From the NCBI GenBank assembly GCA_964543475.1, contig CAZIYJ010000005.1:1-64000 (forward strand): a stretch of 64,000 nt of DNA, written 5' to 3'. The stretch is from JAYSYM01 sp964543475. Its GTDB lineage: Bacteria; Bdellovibrionota; Bdellovibrionia; Bdellovibrionales; JAMPXM01. The notes under the pieces are model-generated. The model was not told the DNA's origin. It made no database searches and saw nothing but the letters and a program-made list of their open reading frames with translations. Numbering within the stretch: position 1 is the first letter of the stretch; each line of letters starts with the position of its first letter. Made by a program: the position numbers and the translations under genes. Below are positions 43,650-51,517 of this stretch, piece by piece.

Positions 43650-44993
43650 CTACAGTAATGTTCCACGAAGGATATAGAACGATGTTTGGAAGTAAAGCAT
43701 CACGCCGCAGACATCGACAAGGGTTGCGACAAGCGGAGCCGAAGCACTAGCAGGGTCAAGTTTAAGCTTTCGCAAAATAAACGGGAGCATTGCCCCAACC
43801 ACTGAACCCATCAAAACCACGCCGATCAGACTCACTGCGACTGCGGCACCGAGCAATACGTAATGCTCAGAGTAAATGGTGAGGTATGAAGGCCAGATAT
43901 TTGGCCAAATCACAATTCGCAAAAAGCCGATTGAGGCCAAAATAAGTCCGAGACTTGCGCCCGAGATAGTCTCTCGAACTAGGACTCGCCACCAGTCGCG
44001 AAGCCGCAATTCTCCTAGCGCCAAGGCTCGAATAATTAGAGTACTTGCCTGTGATCCTGAGTTACCGCCACTTGAAATGATGAGCGGGATAAACAAAGCA
44101 AGTACGACGGCTTTTTGAATTTCATCTTCAAAGTGTGCCATTGCACTAGCCGTGAACATTTCGCCTACGAAAAGAATAGTGAGCCAACTTGCGCGCTTTC
44201 GAACCATTTCAAAAATTGGTACTTGAGGGTAGGGCGCATCGAGAGCTTCGGTACCGCCGAGCTTTTGAATATCTTCAGTGGCTTCTTCGCGTGATACGTC
44301 GAGAATGTCATCGAGTGTAACGATACCCTGCATGCGATCTTCTGAGTCGACGACGGGCAAAGCATTGTAACGGTGCTGCGAGAACATTGCGCTCACAGCT
44401 TCCTGATCCATTTCGTCAGGAACTTTCACTAGGTCAGTTTCCATCACTTCAGAGATTTTTGATTCTGCTGGAGCAAGGAACAAGGCTCTTAGTGACATGA
44501 CCCCGAGTAACTTTTGTTGCGGATCAAGAACATAGACGTAGTTAACCGGATTGACTGTGTTCTGTGCTTGCTTTCGAACATACCGAATAGCTTCAGCGAC
44601 AAGCATATCTGGGCGAACTCGCGCAAAACGCGAGTTCATGAGGCCCCCGGCTTCGTCTTCTTTATACGAAAGCAGCCCGGTCACTTCGACTCGCATAGTG
44701 GGGTCTAAGAGATCTAAAAATTCTCGTTTATTAGATTCATCAGTTTCTTGAATAACGTCGACCGCTTCGTCGGGAGGCAAAAAACGAATCCAAAGTCTGC
44801 GTTCAGCTCGAGTGAGTTCGACTAACAAGTCGGCTTGTTCGCGAGCCTGGAGTGCGACGATGACCGTTTCGGCTTGGTCTTGGCTTAACGATCGAAACTT
44901 ACTTGCGCGATCTTCCCCAGAAAGATATTGCCACGACTGAAGCAATTCTTCGGCAGGGCTTAGCGTTTGAAGTTCGTCGTTCTGATCAGACAT
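43650..44993 (-). CDS. mgtE: Magnesium transporter MgtE
   Basis: Mg2+ channel of the inner membrane. 447 residues in the usual order: N-terminal helical domain of MgtE repeats (residues 10-125, ALQAREQADLLVELTRAERRLWIRFLPPDEAVDVI cut), two CBS domains (about 130-255, NPVNYVYVLDPQQKLLGVMS, HRYNALPVVDSEDRMQGIVTLDDIL), a linker helix and five membrane segments with the pore motif ISSGGNSGSQAST. Gating by cytosolic Mg2+ is the established mechanism. Twin hairpins lie in its leader. Confidence 0.95.
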   Translation of the reverse strand: MSDQNDELQTLSPAEELLQSWQYLSGEDRASKFRSLSQDQAETVIVALQAREQADLLVELTRAERRLWIRFLPPDEAVDVIQETDESNKREFLDLLDPTMRVEVTGLLSYKEDEAGGLMNSRFARVRPDMLVAEAIRYVRKQAQNTVNPVNYVYVLDPQQKLLGVMSLRALFLAPAESKISEVMETDLVKVPDEMDQEAVSAMFSQHRYNALPVVDSEDRMQGIVTLDDILDVSREEATEDIQKLGGTEALDAPYPQVPIFEMVRKRASWLTILFVGEMFTASAMAHFEDEIQKAVVLALFIPLIISSGGNSGSQASTLIIRALALGELRLRDWWRVLVRETISGASLGLILASIGFLRIVIWPNIWPSYLTIYSEHYVLLGAAVAVSLIGVVLMGSVVGAMLPFILRKLKLDPASASAPLVATLVDVCGVMLYFQTSFYILRGTLL

Positions 44994-45003
44994 AAAAGAA
45001 AGC

Positions 45004-45042
45004 TACACCGTATGCGGTGTACTTGTATACTCGTATGCGAGT
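45004..45042 (-). terminator. Twin hairpins between response regulator and mgtE
   Basis: TACACCG-TATG-CGGTGTA (45004-45021) and ACTCG-TATG-CGAGT (45029-45042) are two adjacent stems with the same TATG loop. On the minus strand the second is followed by AGCTTTCTTTT, so it may terminate the regulator transcript or act as a leader structure for mgtE, whose ATG is 10 nt further on. Confidence 0.5.
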
Positions 45043-45055
45043 GTGCGGGAGCGAA

Positions 45056-45769
45056 TTAAGCTGCGTCTTTATTAGCAGAATCGGCTGCAGCTTCGAGACG
45101 ATAGCCCACGCCGTAAACAGACTCGATGCGCTCACTAGTTTTTGAAAGCTTTTTGCGAAGCCCACAAATGTGATGATCTACAACGCGAGTCGAAACGTGA
45201 ACTCCTGCGCCCCAAACGTTTTGTAAGATCGATGCGCGATCCACAATCTGTGCTTGGTTCTGTAAGAAAAGAGTCAGTAGCTTGAACTCCACCGGAGTGA
45301 GATCAAGAGCGAAGCGTGTTTCGCCTTCTAGTCCGAACGCCTGTTGCTTTCGCAAATCAACTTCTACAGTTCCTGCGCGAAGTGTTGGATTCAAAGTCGT
45401 CTGGCGGCGTTTTAATTTTGCATTAATGCGAACCTGAAGTTCGAGTGGATCAAATGGTTTTGCGATAAAGTCAGCTGCGCCCATTTTGAATCCGTTGATT
45501 CGAGCCATTACCGTGTTTGTGCTTGTTAGAAGAATTGTTTCGGTGCCTTGTTTTTCTAATTTCTCTGCGTTGTTGGCAAAGAACTCAGCACCACTTCCGT
45601 CAGGTAAGCCTAAGTCCAAAAGCAAAAGATCATAATCGGGATGAGAGTTTAGTAATTCACCTGCGGTCTTTAAATCCATCGCCCAGTCGACCGTATGTTC
45701 ATTACCAAGAAGCGCTATTACCATTCGTTTTATATCAACGCTGTCTTCGACTAGTAAAACTCGAGCCAT
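45056..45769 (-). CDS. OmpR/PhoB-family response regulator
   Basis: 237 residues from ATG 45769 (MARVLLVEDSVDIKRM), which has AGGAGG 5 nt upstream. Receiver domain residues 1-120 with the phospho-acceptor in DLLLLDLGLPDGSG near residue 52 and FIAKPFDPLELQVRI (Lys). C-terminal winged helix (TPVEFKLLTLFLQNQAQIVDRASILQNVWGAG cut, RVVDHHICGLRKKLSK, VYGVGYRLEA). No kinase is adjacent, so it is an orphan. A GTCTCA-N3-TGAGAC palindrome is about 100 bp above the start. Confidence 0.95.
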   Translation of the reverse strand: MARVLLVEDSVDIKRMVIALLGNEHTVDWAMDLKTAGELLNSHPDYDLLLLDLGLPDGSGAEFFANNAEKLEKQGTETILLTSTNTVMARINGFKMGAADFIAKPFDPLELQVRINAKLKRRQTTLNPTLRAGTVEVDLRKQQAFGLEGETRFALDLTPVEFKLLTLFLQNQAQIVDRASILQNVWGAGVHVSTRVVDHHICGLRKKLSKTSERIESVYGVGYRLEAAADSANKDAA

Positions 45770-45870
45770 GAATCCTCCAGGACAATTGCACCTAATCTCA
45801 TCGGGGGCCAAATGTTAGGACCTTAAGGATATCTCGTAAATATTGTGAGAAAGCAGGGATTTGAGTTCGA

Positions 45871-45885
45871 GTCTCAAGATGAGAC
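45871..45885. promoter_or_regulatory. Palindrome GTCTCA-N3-TGAGAC, second copy
   Basis: GTCTCAAGATGAGAC, extended by GA and TC on the sides to a 19-bp inverted repeat. It lies about 100 bp above the response-regulator start, and shares both half-sites and the spacing with 11531-11545. It may be a common activator or repressor site. Confidence 0.5.
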
Positions 45886-45940
45886 TCAACCCTAACAATT
45901 CGCCAACATTCAGTACAGGCAAGCCAATTGCTAATGGCTT

Positions 45941-46456
45941 CTACTGGCTGCCTTCGCCGCCAATGCCCACTGAAAGGCCGATGAGCACAAGTAAAGTTCG
46001 CCCGGGCCCAAAGCGATTGACGAAATCGGCGCGTAGAAAAAGTTGCGGGACAACTTCGATGTGGGCTCCTCCGCCATAGTGCCACCCTCCGCCAAAAAAT
46101 TCTTGTTCGCCATCGTACTTTTGATACATGTCGGCCTGAAACCCAAAAAGCGCATGAAACGGAATTTGTAGGTCGTCGAGATCGAATCGATAGTCGATCA
46201 TTCCAGAACGCCAGCGCATATCATTTCCGCGTGCATGAAGAAGTGAGACTTCAATTAATCCGAGCGCTGAATTCATTCCCAACTTCAAAACAATAGGAGG
46301 AATATTGTCGATAACTTCAGGGATTTTCGAGAGGATCAAGGTGCCGGTGTACAAACCAATCTCGTAATCTGACCGAGCGACCTTTTCACCTTCTTGAGCA
46401 AAGGTCGGCGCAAACGGGAAGAGGATTAATAATATAGAAATTAGCGCGCGACTCAT
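45941..46456 (-). CDS. Small exported protein, predicted membrane-associated
   Basis: 171 residues. Signal peptide MSRALISILLILFPFAPTFA before QEGEK. The mature part has short beta strands with many aromatic and glycine residues (YEIGLYTGTLILSKIP, MIDYRFDLDDLQIPFHALFGFQADMYQKYDG, HIEVVPQLFLRADFVNRFGPG) and a C-terminal hydrophobic RTLLVLIGLSVGIGGEG. It could be a small outer-membrane barrel. Not recognised. About 170 bp separate it from the response-regulator start, and the divergent HTH-PilZ gene starts 253 bp upstream. Confidence 0.7.
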   Translation of the reverse strand: MSRALISILLILFPFAPTFAQEGEKVARSDYEIGLYTGTLILSKIPEVIDNIPPIVLKLGMNSALGLIEVSLLHARGNDMRWRSGMIDYRFDLDDLQIPFHALFGFQADMYQKYDGEQEFFGGGWHYGGGAHIEVVPQLFLRADFVNRFGPGRTLLVLIGLSVGIGGEGSQ

Positions 46457-46614
46457 CGACGTATGTTCGATCGAGTTGTTTTGAATGTCATGAAATAGTT
46501 GGGCGGGCTCTTGCGGAGTCTATCCCCACGGGAGGGCTTTGAGTGACCTTTGCGTGTGAGCTTTTTATTTTGGCAATTTTGAGAGTTTCAGTTAGGAATT
46601 TAGCAAAATCTTAA

Positions 46615-46675
46615 CAATAGTGAGTTTTAACTATTGCATCCTGAAGCAACTACAAATATTTTAACCATTCGTTAA
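46615..46675. promoter_or_regulatory. Two inverted repeats above the HTH-PilZ regulator
   Basis: CAATAGT-N8-ACTATTG (46615-46636) and TTAAC-CATTC-GTTAA (46661-46675) lie 34-94 bp before the ATG. They may be operators, for example for autoregulation; the AT-rich region also suits a sigma-70 promoter. Confidence 0.4.
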
Positions 46676-46708
46676 TAATTCAGACCCCATTAAGAGGATC
46701 TAGATAAA

Positions 46709-47704
46709 ATGGCTCATATGAATCCTACTTTAGCAGCCGAACTTAGAGACTTCGCAGCTCGCTGGCACCTGACTCCGCGAGAAACTGAAATTCTAAATTT
46801 AATTTCACGTGGCGTAGTTAGAATTAAAGATATCGCTGAGCAGCTGACTTTGTCTCCGAACACAGTGAATAACCACATTAATAGTATTTTCACGAAGACT
46901 CAGACTCGAAGCAAATCTCAATTACTTGCAATAATTCTCGATCACATTTCTCAACGTGCTGAACGCTTCCGATTATTTGGAAGAACTCCTTCTCTAATTT
47001 ATCTAGGAGCTGAAACTCCTGAGACTCAAGGTGTGATGCAGGCTTTGCGACAAGCGGGACTCACTTGCGAATTAACTTCAAACACAGAAACATTCTTGCA
47101 TCAGCTTCGCTGGGGTTTGTCTCAGTATGCGGTGATCGACGCTGACGTATTGCCGCAGGACTGGTCGCTGTGGTTAAAAAACAATCGTTTAGGAACAGAT
47201 CCAAGAATTCACGTCATTTTAGTTGGATCAACTGCGAAAGTTGATTGTGCAGTAGCGATGAATTACGGAGCGGGTGACTGCTTAGTAAAACCATTCACAG
47301 CGCAAGCCCTTTACGATGCGGTGATGGCTCAGTTTGTTGAAGCTGACTCACATAAAATGGCATTTAATCATGCAAAAGTTTCTGGCCAAAGTGCAGTGAC
47401 AGTAAAAGTTGATGCTGGCCAAGTAGGTCGCGGTGGAATTTTCGTCCCGCAAAATGCTTTCGGTGCAACTGCCGAACTTGAAAATGGTGATGTGTTTGAT
47501 CTTCAAGTGCAAATGCCAGACATTCCAACTCCGGTTGCAGGTCAGGCACAAGTCGTTTGGCGCAGACTTTCTCCGAGCACAGCTGGCGAAACCGGTTACG
47601 GAGCCCGCTTCGTTAATCTTTCGATGAACGATCGAAAACGAATTTTTGATTTCATCTCTCGTCACAAGATCGACGCTTATATCCCAGGAAGATTTTCAGT
47701 ATAG
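46709..47704 (+). CDS. Regulator with N-terminal LuxR HTH, receiver-like middle and C-terminal PilZ domain
   Basis: 331 residues. The N-terminal 75 residues are a LuxR/GerE helix-turn-helix (LTPRETEILNLISRGVVRIKDIAEQLTLSPNTVNNHINSI, cut for length). Residues about 90-205 resemble a receiver fold (PSLIYLGAETPETQGVMQAL, YAVIDADVLPQDW, NYGAGDCLVKPFTAQALYDAV with a Lys-Pro at the fifth strand), but the usual paired acidic residues are replaced. Residues about 220-325 look like PilZ (VGRGGIFVPQNAF, RLSPSTAGETGYGARFVNLS), the c-di-GMP-binding type. LuxR proteins normally carry the HTH at the C-terminus, so the order is reversed. It should link c-di-GMP to transcription; that is inference. Confidence 0.8.
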   Translation: MAHMNPTLAAELRDFAARWHLTPRETEILNLISRGVVRIKDIAEQLTLSPNTVNNHINSIFTKTQTRSKSQLLAIILDHISQRAERFRLFGRTPSLIYLGAETPETQGVMQALRQAGLTCELTSNTETFLHQLRWGLSQYAVIDADVLPQDWSLWLKNNRLGTDPRIHVILVGSTAKVDCAVAMNYGAGDCLVKPFTAQALYDAVMAQFVEADSHKMAFNHAKVSGQSAVTVKVDAGQVGRGGIFVPQNAFGATAELENGDVFDLQVQMPDIPTPVAGQAQVVWRRLSPSTAGETGYGARFVNLSMNDRKRIFDFISRHKIDAYIPGRFSV

Positions 47705-47720
47705 CATCGGGCAGGTCTAA

Positions 47721-48545
47721 TTAGACCGCAACGTTGTGATCTCGAAGGGCGTCGGTTAACGACGTCTTTAGATTAGTGCTCTCTTTTCGCTGGCCGATGA
47801 TCAATGCACAAGGAACACCGTAGCTGCCGGCAGTGAACTGCTTAGGCAGCGTACCAGGGATCACCACTGAATTTTTCGGTACAAGTCCTTGGTGAACAAT
47901 TGCTTGTGGGCCAGTGACGTCGATTATTTTTGTGCTACCAGTGATCGTAACACCTGCTCCAAGCACAGCACCTTCTTCGATGTGAACACCTTCGACTAAA
48001 ATGCAGCGGCTGCCGATGAAGACATTGTCTTCGACAACAACGGGGCGAGCTTGAATTGGTTCAAGTACTCCGCCAATACCAACTCCCCCTGATAAATGAA
48101 CATTGGCTCCGATGTAAGCACAAGAACCAACAGTAGCCCATGTGTCGACCATGGTGCCGCGACCAACGCGAGCGCCGATGTTTACATACGAAGGCATAAG
48201 AATCGCGCCAGGCTCAATGAACGAGCCGTATCGTGCAAGTGCGTGCGGAACAACGCGAACACCTTCTGTGCCTTTCCATTGTTTTACCGGAACTTTGTCA
48301 GCGTAAGAAAAATCACCAGCTTTCATCACTTCGATTTTTCGAATGCGGAAATAGAGCAGAATCGCTTTCTTCACCCACTCGTGATGAGTAAAGCTGTGGT
48401 CAGTTTTTTCGATAACACGAAGTTCGCCTTGATCAAGAAGTGCGATGGATTTTTCAATTGCCGCCAAAACTTCTCTCGAATAATCCTCAGGTTTTAAGTC
48501 AGTGTTCGAGTAGGTCTGGTCGATTAAAGTTTTTAGTGAATCCAT
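47721..48545 (-). CDS. dapD: 2,3,4,5-tetrahydropyridine-2,6-dicarboxylate N-succinyltransferase
   Basis: Succinylase step of lysine and meso-diaminopimelate synthesis. 274 residues, the E. coli length. N-terminal helical domain (TLIDQTYSNTDLKPEDYSREV), then the left-handed beta-helix of hexapeptide repeats (SYVNIGARVGRGTMVDTWATVGSCAYIGANVHLSGGVGIGG in pieces) and PVVVEDNVFIGSRCILVEGVHIEEGAVLGAGVTITGS. Last gene of a four-gene minus-strand run, 4 bp after the MpaA gene, joining two enzymes around DAP. Confidence 0.95.
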   Translation of the reverse strand: MDSLKTLIDQTYSNTDLKPEDYSREVLAAIEKSIALLDQGELRVIEKTDHSFTHHEWVKKAILLYFRIRKIEVMKAGDFSYADKVPVKQWKGTEGVRVVPHALARYGSFIEPGAILMPSYVNIGARVGRGTMVDTWATVGSCAYIGANVHLSGGVGIGGVLEPIQARPVVVEDNVFIGSRCILVEGVHIEEGAVLGAGVTITGSTKIIDVTGPQAIVHQGLVPKNSVVIPGTLPKQFTAGSYGVPCALIIGQRKESTNLKTSLTDALRDHNVAV

Positions 48546-48549
48546 AAAT

Positions 48550-49206
48550 TTATCCTCGCGCTTCGATAAGTTTTAGCGCTTCGCAAATTGCGGGAACGTG
48601 AATATCTAAAATTGATTGGTCGTCGAGTCCACGCTCAATTTCGTAAGTGAGCGTTGGCATTTCTCTCTCGAGGCCTGAGTAAGTTCCAAGACAGCCAGGA
48701 GTCGGGTAGCCGATTGTTTCTTCGATGACGTAGCCAGTAAACTTTGCGATCTCTTCTGCTTCTCTTCTGCAGCCACCGTTGATATTAAGCATCGGTTTCC
48801 AAGAGTGGAGACTCAAAATAAAATCTTGGCGTTCGCTTTCTAAAAAAGAAACGAGTGCTTGGTTCTCTGGCTCGCTGTTGGCTTGAGTACCCGGAAAATA
48901 CCTTGGATTTGCGACATCGCTCGTCCAATCTTTTGTCGGCAGATTGCGATTGAGATCGACGCCTGCTGAATTCGAGCGAGATCTTCGAAGTACACCATCA
49001 AGATTAAACATCGGCACTAACGTCAGTTGTAAGCGATAAGGAAAATCTTTGATGAAGCGCTCAAGCAATCCTTGAGCCGCAACTACTCCCTCAATTTCAT
49101 CGCCGTGAACTCCGCCAAGAATTAAAACTTTTGGTCCTTGCGAACCAAATCGGTATGCGGTGAGAGGAAGATTTCCTCGTGATCGGCCAAACAGAAGGGT
49201 TTGCAT
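48550..49206 (-). CDS. mpaA: M14 zinc peptidase, murein tripeptide amidase MpaA-like
   Basis: MpaA cuts the D-Glu-mDAP bond of murein tripeptide during peptidoglycan recycling. 218 residues. Zinc site GGVHGDEIEG (HxxE), FNLDGVLRRSRSNSAGVDLNRNLPTKDW with substrate-binding Arg/Asn, LSLHSWKP with the third His ligand, and LTYEIERGLDD with the catalytic Glu. It is a compact M14 domain with no prodomain and no signal peptide, fitting a cytoplasmic recycling enzyme. Directly before dapD, so released DAP and new DAP synthesis may be co-controlled. Confidence 0.88.
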   Translation of the reverse strand: MQTLLFGRSRGNLPLTAYRFGSQGPKVLILGGVHGDEIEGVVAAQGLLERFIKDFPYRLQLTLVPMFNLDGVLRRSRSNSAGVDLNRNLPTKDWTSDVANPRYFPGTQANSEPENQALVSFLESERQDFILSLHSWKPMLNINGGCRREAEEIAKFTGYVIEETIGYPTPGCLGTYSGLEREMPTLTYEIERGLDDQSILDIHVPAICEALKLIEARG

Positions 49207-49218
49207 GAATACCTAAAA

Positions 49219-50268
49219 TTAGTGGTTAAGTCCGTGAGCGCGACTTTCACTTGCTCCTGAAGCACTCATCTCCATGAAGCGAGCTTTTTCTTTAAGCTCA
49301 GGGATCGACGTCGCGTTGACATAACTCATACCAGATCGAATGCCGCCAGTGATCTCTGAGATTACGTCTTTTACGTGACCTTTCACTGATACTTGCGTTG
49401 ATTCACCTTCGGCTGCCATTCCCTGTGGGACGCCACCGCGCCAAGACACTTGCGCAGCTTTTGAAGCCATTCCGCGATATTGTTTTTTACCGGCTTTGAT
49501 TTCGCCCGGAGTTTCAATTGTTCCAGAGAGCATTGAGCCAAGCATTACTGAGCTTGCGCCCGCAGCGAGTGCTTTTACGATGTCGCCTGATGTTCTGATT
49601 CCACCATCGGCAATGACCGGGACACCGTATTTATTTGCCGCTGCAGAGCAAATTGAAATCGCAGTTAATTGCGGTACTCCGCAACCAGTGATGATTCGAG
49701 TTGTGCACATTGAACCTGGGCCGATTCCAACTTTTATCGCATCGGCTCCGGCCTCGATTAAATCAACAACACCTTCAGGTGTCGCGATGTTGCCAGCGAT
49801 CACTTGAATGTTCGGAAAAGTTTTCTTGAGCCACTGAGTTGTTTCGATCATTGAAACTGAATGACCGTGGGCGATGTCGACAGTGATGACATCAGCTCCG
49901 GCATCGATCAAATGTTTTGCACGCAGCTGATAATCATCAACAACACCGATGCTTGCACCTACGTGTGCAAAGCCAGCTTCTTTAACTTTTTTCACATGAG
50001 CGGCCTGATCGTTAATATCAAGGAAGCGGTGGATGATCCCGAACGCTCCAAGGTTTTGCATAGCAATAGCCATTTCGCATTCAGTGATCGTGTCCATGTT
50101 GGCGCTGATGATCGGAGTTTCAAAGGTGATGGTCTTTGTCAGCTTTGAAGTTAATTGAGGCTCGCGACGTGAGCGAACATCTGATTTGCTTGGAACAATC
50201 AGGACGTCGTCGAAAGTTAATCCGCGGCCACGTTCACCAATTTGATCTGAGTTAAAGATAAGCATCAA
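49219..50268 (-). CDS. IMP dehydrogenase / GMP reductase family protein without CBS domains
   Basis: Purine nucleotide oxidoreductase of the (beta/alpha)8 type. 349 residues, the GMP reductase length, about 140 short of standard IMPDH because the CBS pair is absent. Seen: LTFDDVLIVPSKSDVRSR, PIISANMDTITECEMAIAM, the catalytic Cys in GIGPGSMCTTRIITGCGVPQ, VIADGGIRTSGDIVKALAAGA and GGIRSGMSYVNA. The flap reads YRGMASKAAQVSWRGGVPQG, lacking the Arg-Tyr of IMPDH, which leans to GMP reductase (GuaC), while the catalytic loop looks like IMPDH. It overlaps its upstream gene by 4 bp and precedes mpaA by 12 bp. Confidence 0.9.
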   Translation of the reverse strand: MMLIFNSDQIGERGRGLTFDDVLIVPSKSDVRSRREPQLTSKLTKTITFETPIISANMDTITECEMAIAMQNLGAFGIIHRFLDINDQAAHVKKVKEAGFAHVGASIGVVDDYQLRAKHLIDAGADVITVDIAHGHSVSMIETTQWLKKTFPNIQVIAGNIATPEGVVDLIEAGADAIKVGIGPGSMCTTRIITGCGVPQLTAISICSAAANKYGVPVIADGGIRTSGDIVKALAAGASSVMLGSMLSGTIETPGEIKAGKKQYRGMASKAAQVSWRGGVPQGMAAEGESTQVSVKGHVKDVISEITGGIRSGMSYVNATSIPELKEKARFMEMSASGASESRAHGLNH

Positions 50269-50969
50269 GCCTCCTGTTGCAGCTGTCGGTACAGGCAGTA
50301 GAGAAATGCGGTAGCAAGTAAGCTAACGAAGAACTCAAAAACAGACCAAGTTATACTTAAGCCAGGCTGCGATGCAAGAGAGATGTTTTCGGCGTGGAGG
50401 AGAAGTCCCGGGACGCTAGGCAAAACGCCATAAATGACGATTGCAATTAGGACCAGCCAAAAGTGTTTTTTCGATAGCCGCTCAGACTCATTTAGAGCGT
50501 CAACTGAGCCCTCTTTGTAGGCAGCATGATCAACGACTACAAAGGGAACAAAAGTGAGTCTTACAAACTTTACTAAGCCCGGGATTACGAAGAGGGGAAG
50601 CCAGCGCAGAGCCCGAGCCATTGCACGGGTTGATTCTATGAGGGCAGAGTTTAAGTCAGAAAGTATTCCATTAGTGAGTTGGCGATTCGAAAGAACTGAC
50701 TGGATAGCCCGAGCCACGGTAATGATCCAGGCCGTAGCAAACAAGATATCTACGGCTGCGGAGCCAGCAAATACCGCAAAGATGGCAGGTAGATCTTCTC
50801 GGCCTGATTGCAAAACAACTTCTTGCTGCCACGTAAGTACTTCAGAAGCGAGATAGCTTGCCGCATGCACTGCCAGGAGGATTTTCCAGTGAGCTAAAAG
50901 GCGAGGGTAGAGGCGAAACGCACTTTTACCTGCTGCCCAAATGCCCACTTTGTGAAGTTCATTACTCAT
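50265..50969 (-). CDS. Integral membrane protein of unknown function
   Basis: 234 residues with about five hydrophobic segments (HWKILLAVHAASYLASEVL, IFAVFAGSAAVDILFATAWIITVA, LRWLPLFVIPGLVKFVRL, FWLVLIAIVIYGVLPSVPGLLL, SITWSVFEFFVSLLATAFLYCL). The VDHAAYKEGSVDALNESERLSKKHFWLV segment is typical of the YciC-like/DUF975-like integral proteins, where the loop joins two helices. Start 50969 is fixed by AGGA 8 nt before; an earlier in-frame codon at 50987 adds six residues. First gene of the operon with the IMPDH-type enzyme, MpaA and DapD. Confidence 0.78.
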   Translation of the reverse strand: MSNELHKVGIWAAGKSAFRLYPRLLAHWKILLAVHAASYLASEVLTWQQEVVLQSGREDLPAIFAVFAGSAAVDILFATAWIITVARAIQSVLSNRQLTNGILSDLNSALIESTRAMARALRWLPLFVIPGLVKFVRLTFVPFVVVDHAAYKEGSVDALNESERLSKKHFWLVLIAIVIYGVLPSVPGLLLHAENISLASQPGLSITWSVFEFFVSLLATAFLYCLYRQLQQEA

Positions 50970-51085
50970 ATGGCCGATCCTGCGCATGTTTTAAGAGCCT
51001 GTCAAAGAGCATTAGTTTTCGGGTTGGCTCTCATCTTTGGCTCTGGTACTACTCGTTTCGTCATCTCTGAGGGAGGGTCTGTTAA

Positions 51086-51517
51086 ATGAAGGCTTTAATC
51101 GCAATGTTCTCTTTGGTATTTATCGGCTCAGCCGCGCAAGCTGGCCAAAACGTTTTTACCTATCGCACTGTCCTTGTTGGACAATCTAAAGAAGGTCGCT
51201 TCTGCCCGCAAATCGTGCGCACAACAGCGGTGAACGAAGTTTCATCTCTACGCGGAAGAGCTGTTCATATAACAGATCAAGCTGGCTTTGGAGATGTTTT
51301 CACTTACGAGTTCACAACTCGCACGTGCCGAGAAGACGTAGTCTGCATTTCTGAAAATCATTACCGACAAAAAGATTCACCAGTGACGCTATCAATGAAT
51401 GTTAATAACAACGGCACTTACCCAACCACTGATCTGCCTGGGTATTCTTCGCTTAAGTTGTCTTGGGTTGATCAGAACACTTCGACTGCAAAATCTTGCA
51501 GCTACATGTTCTTCTAG
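51086..51517 (+). CDS. Small exported protein of unknown function
   Basis: 143 residues. Signal peptide MKALIAMFSLVFIGSAAQA, then GQNVFTYRTVLVG. Four Cys (FCPQ, TRTCREDVVCIS, SCSYMFF) are placed for two disulfides in the periplasm. Beta-rich, with no recognised family. The ribosome site GGGAGGG is strong. It is directly convergent with the carbonic anhydrase gene with no bases between. Confidence 0.72.
   Translation: MKALIAMFSLVFIGSAAQAGQNVFTYRTVLVGQSKEGRFCPQIVRTTAVNEVSSLRGRAVHITDQAGFGDVFTYEFTTRTCREDVVCISENHYRQKDSPVTLSMNVNNNGTYPTTDLPGYSSLKLSWVDQNTSTAKSCSYMFF

Noticed and set aside
45798..46085. 95-codon minus-strand frame
   Set aside because: Overlaps the well-formed exported-protein gene (45941-46456) in another frame and lacks a leader or family.
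48096..48497. 133-codon plus-strand frame
   Set aside because: It is antisense to dapD with no coding signal.
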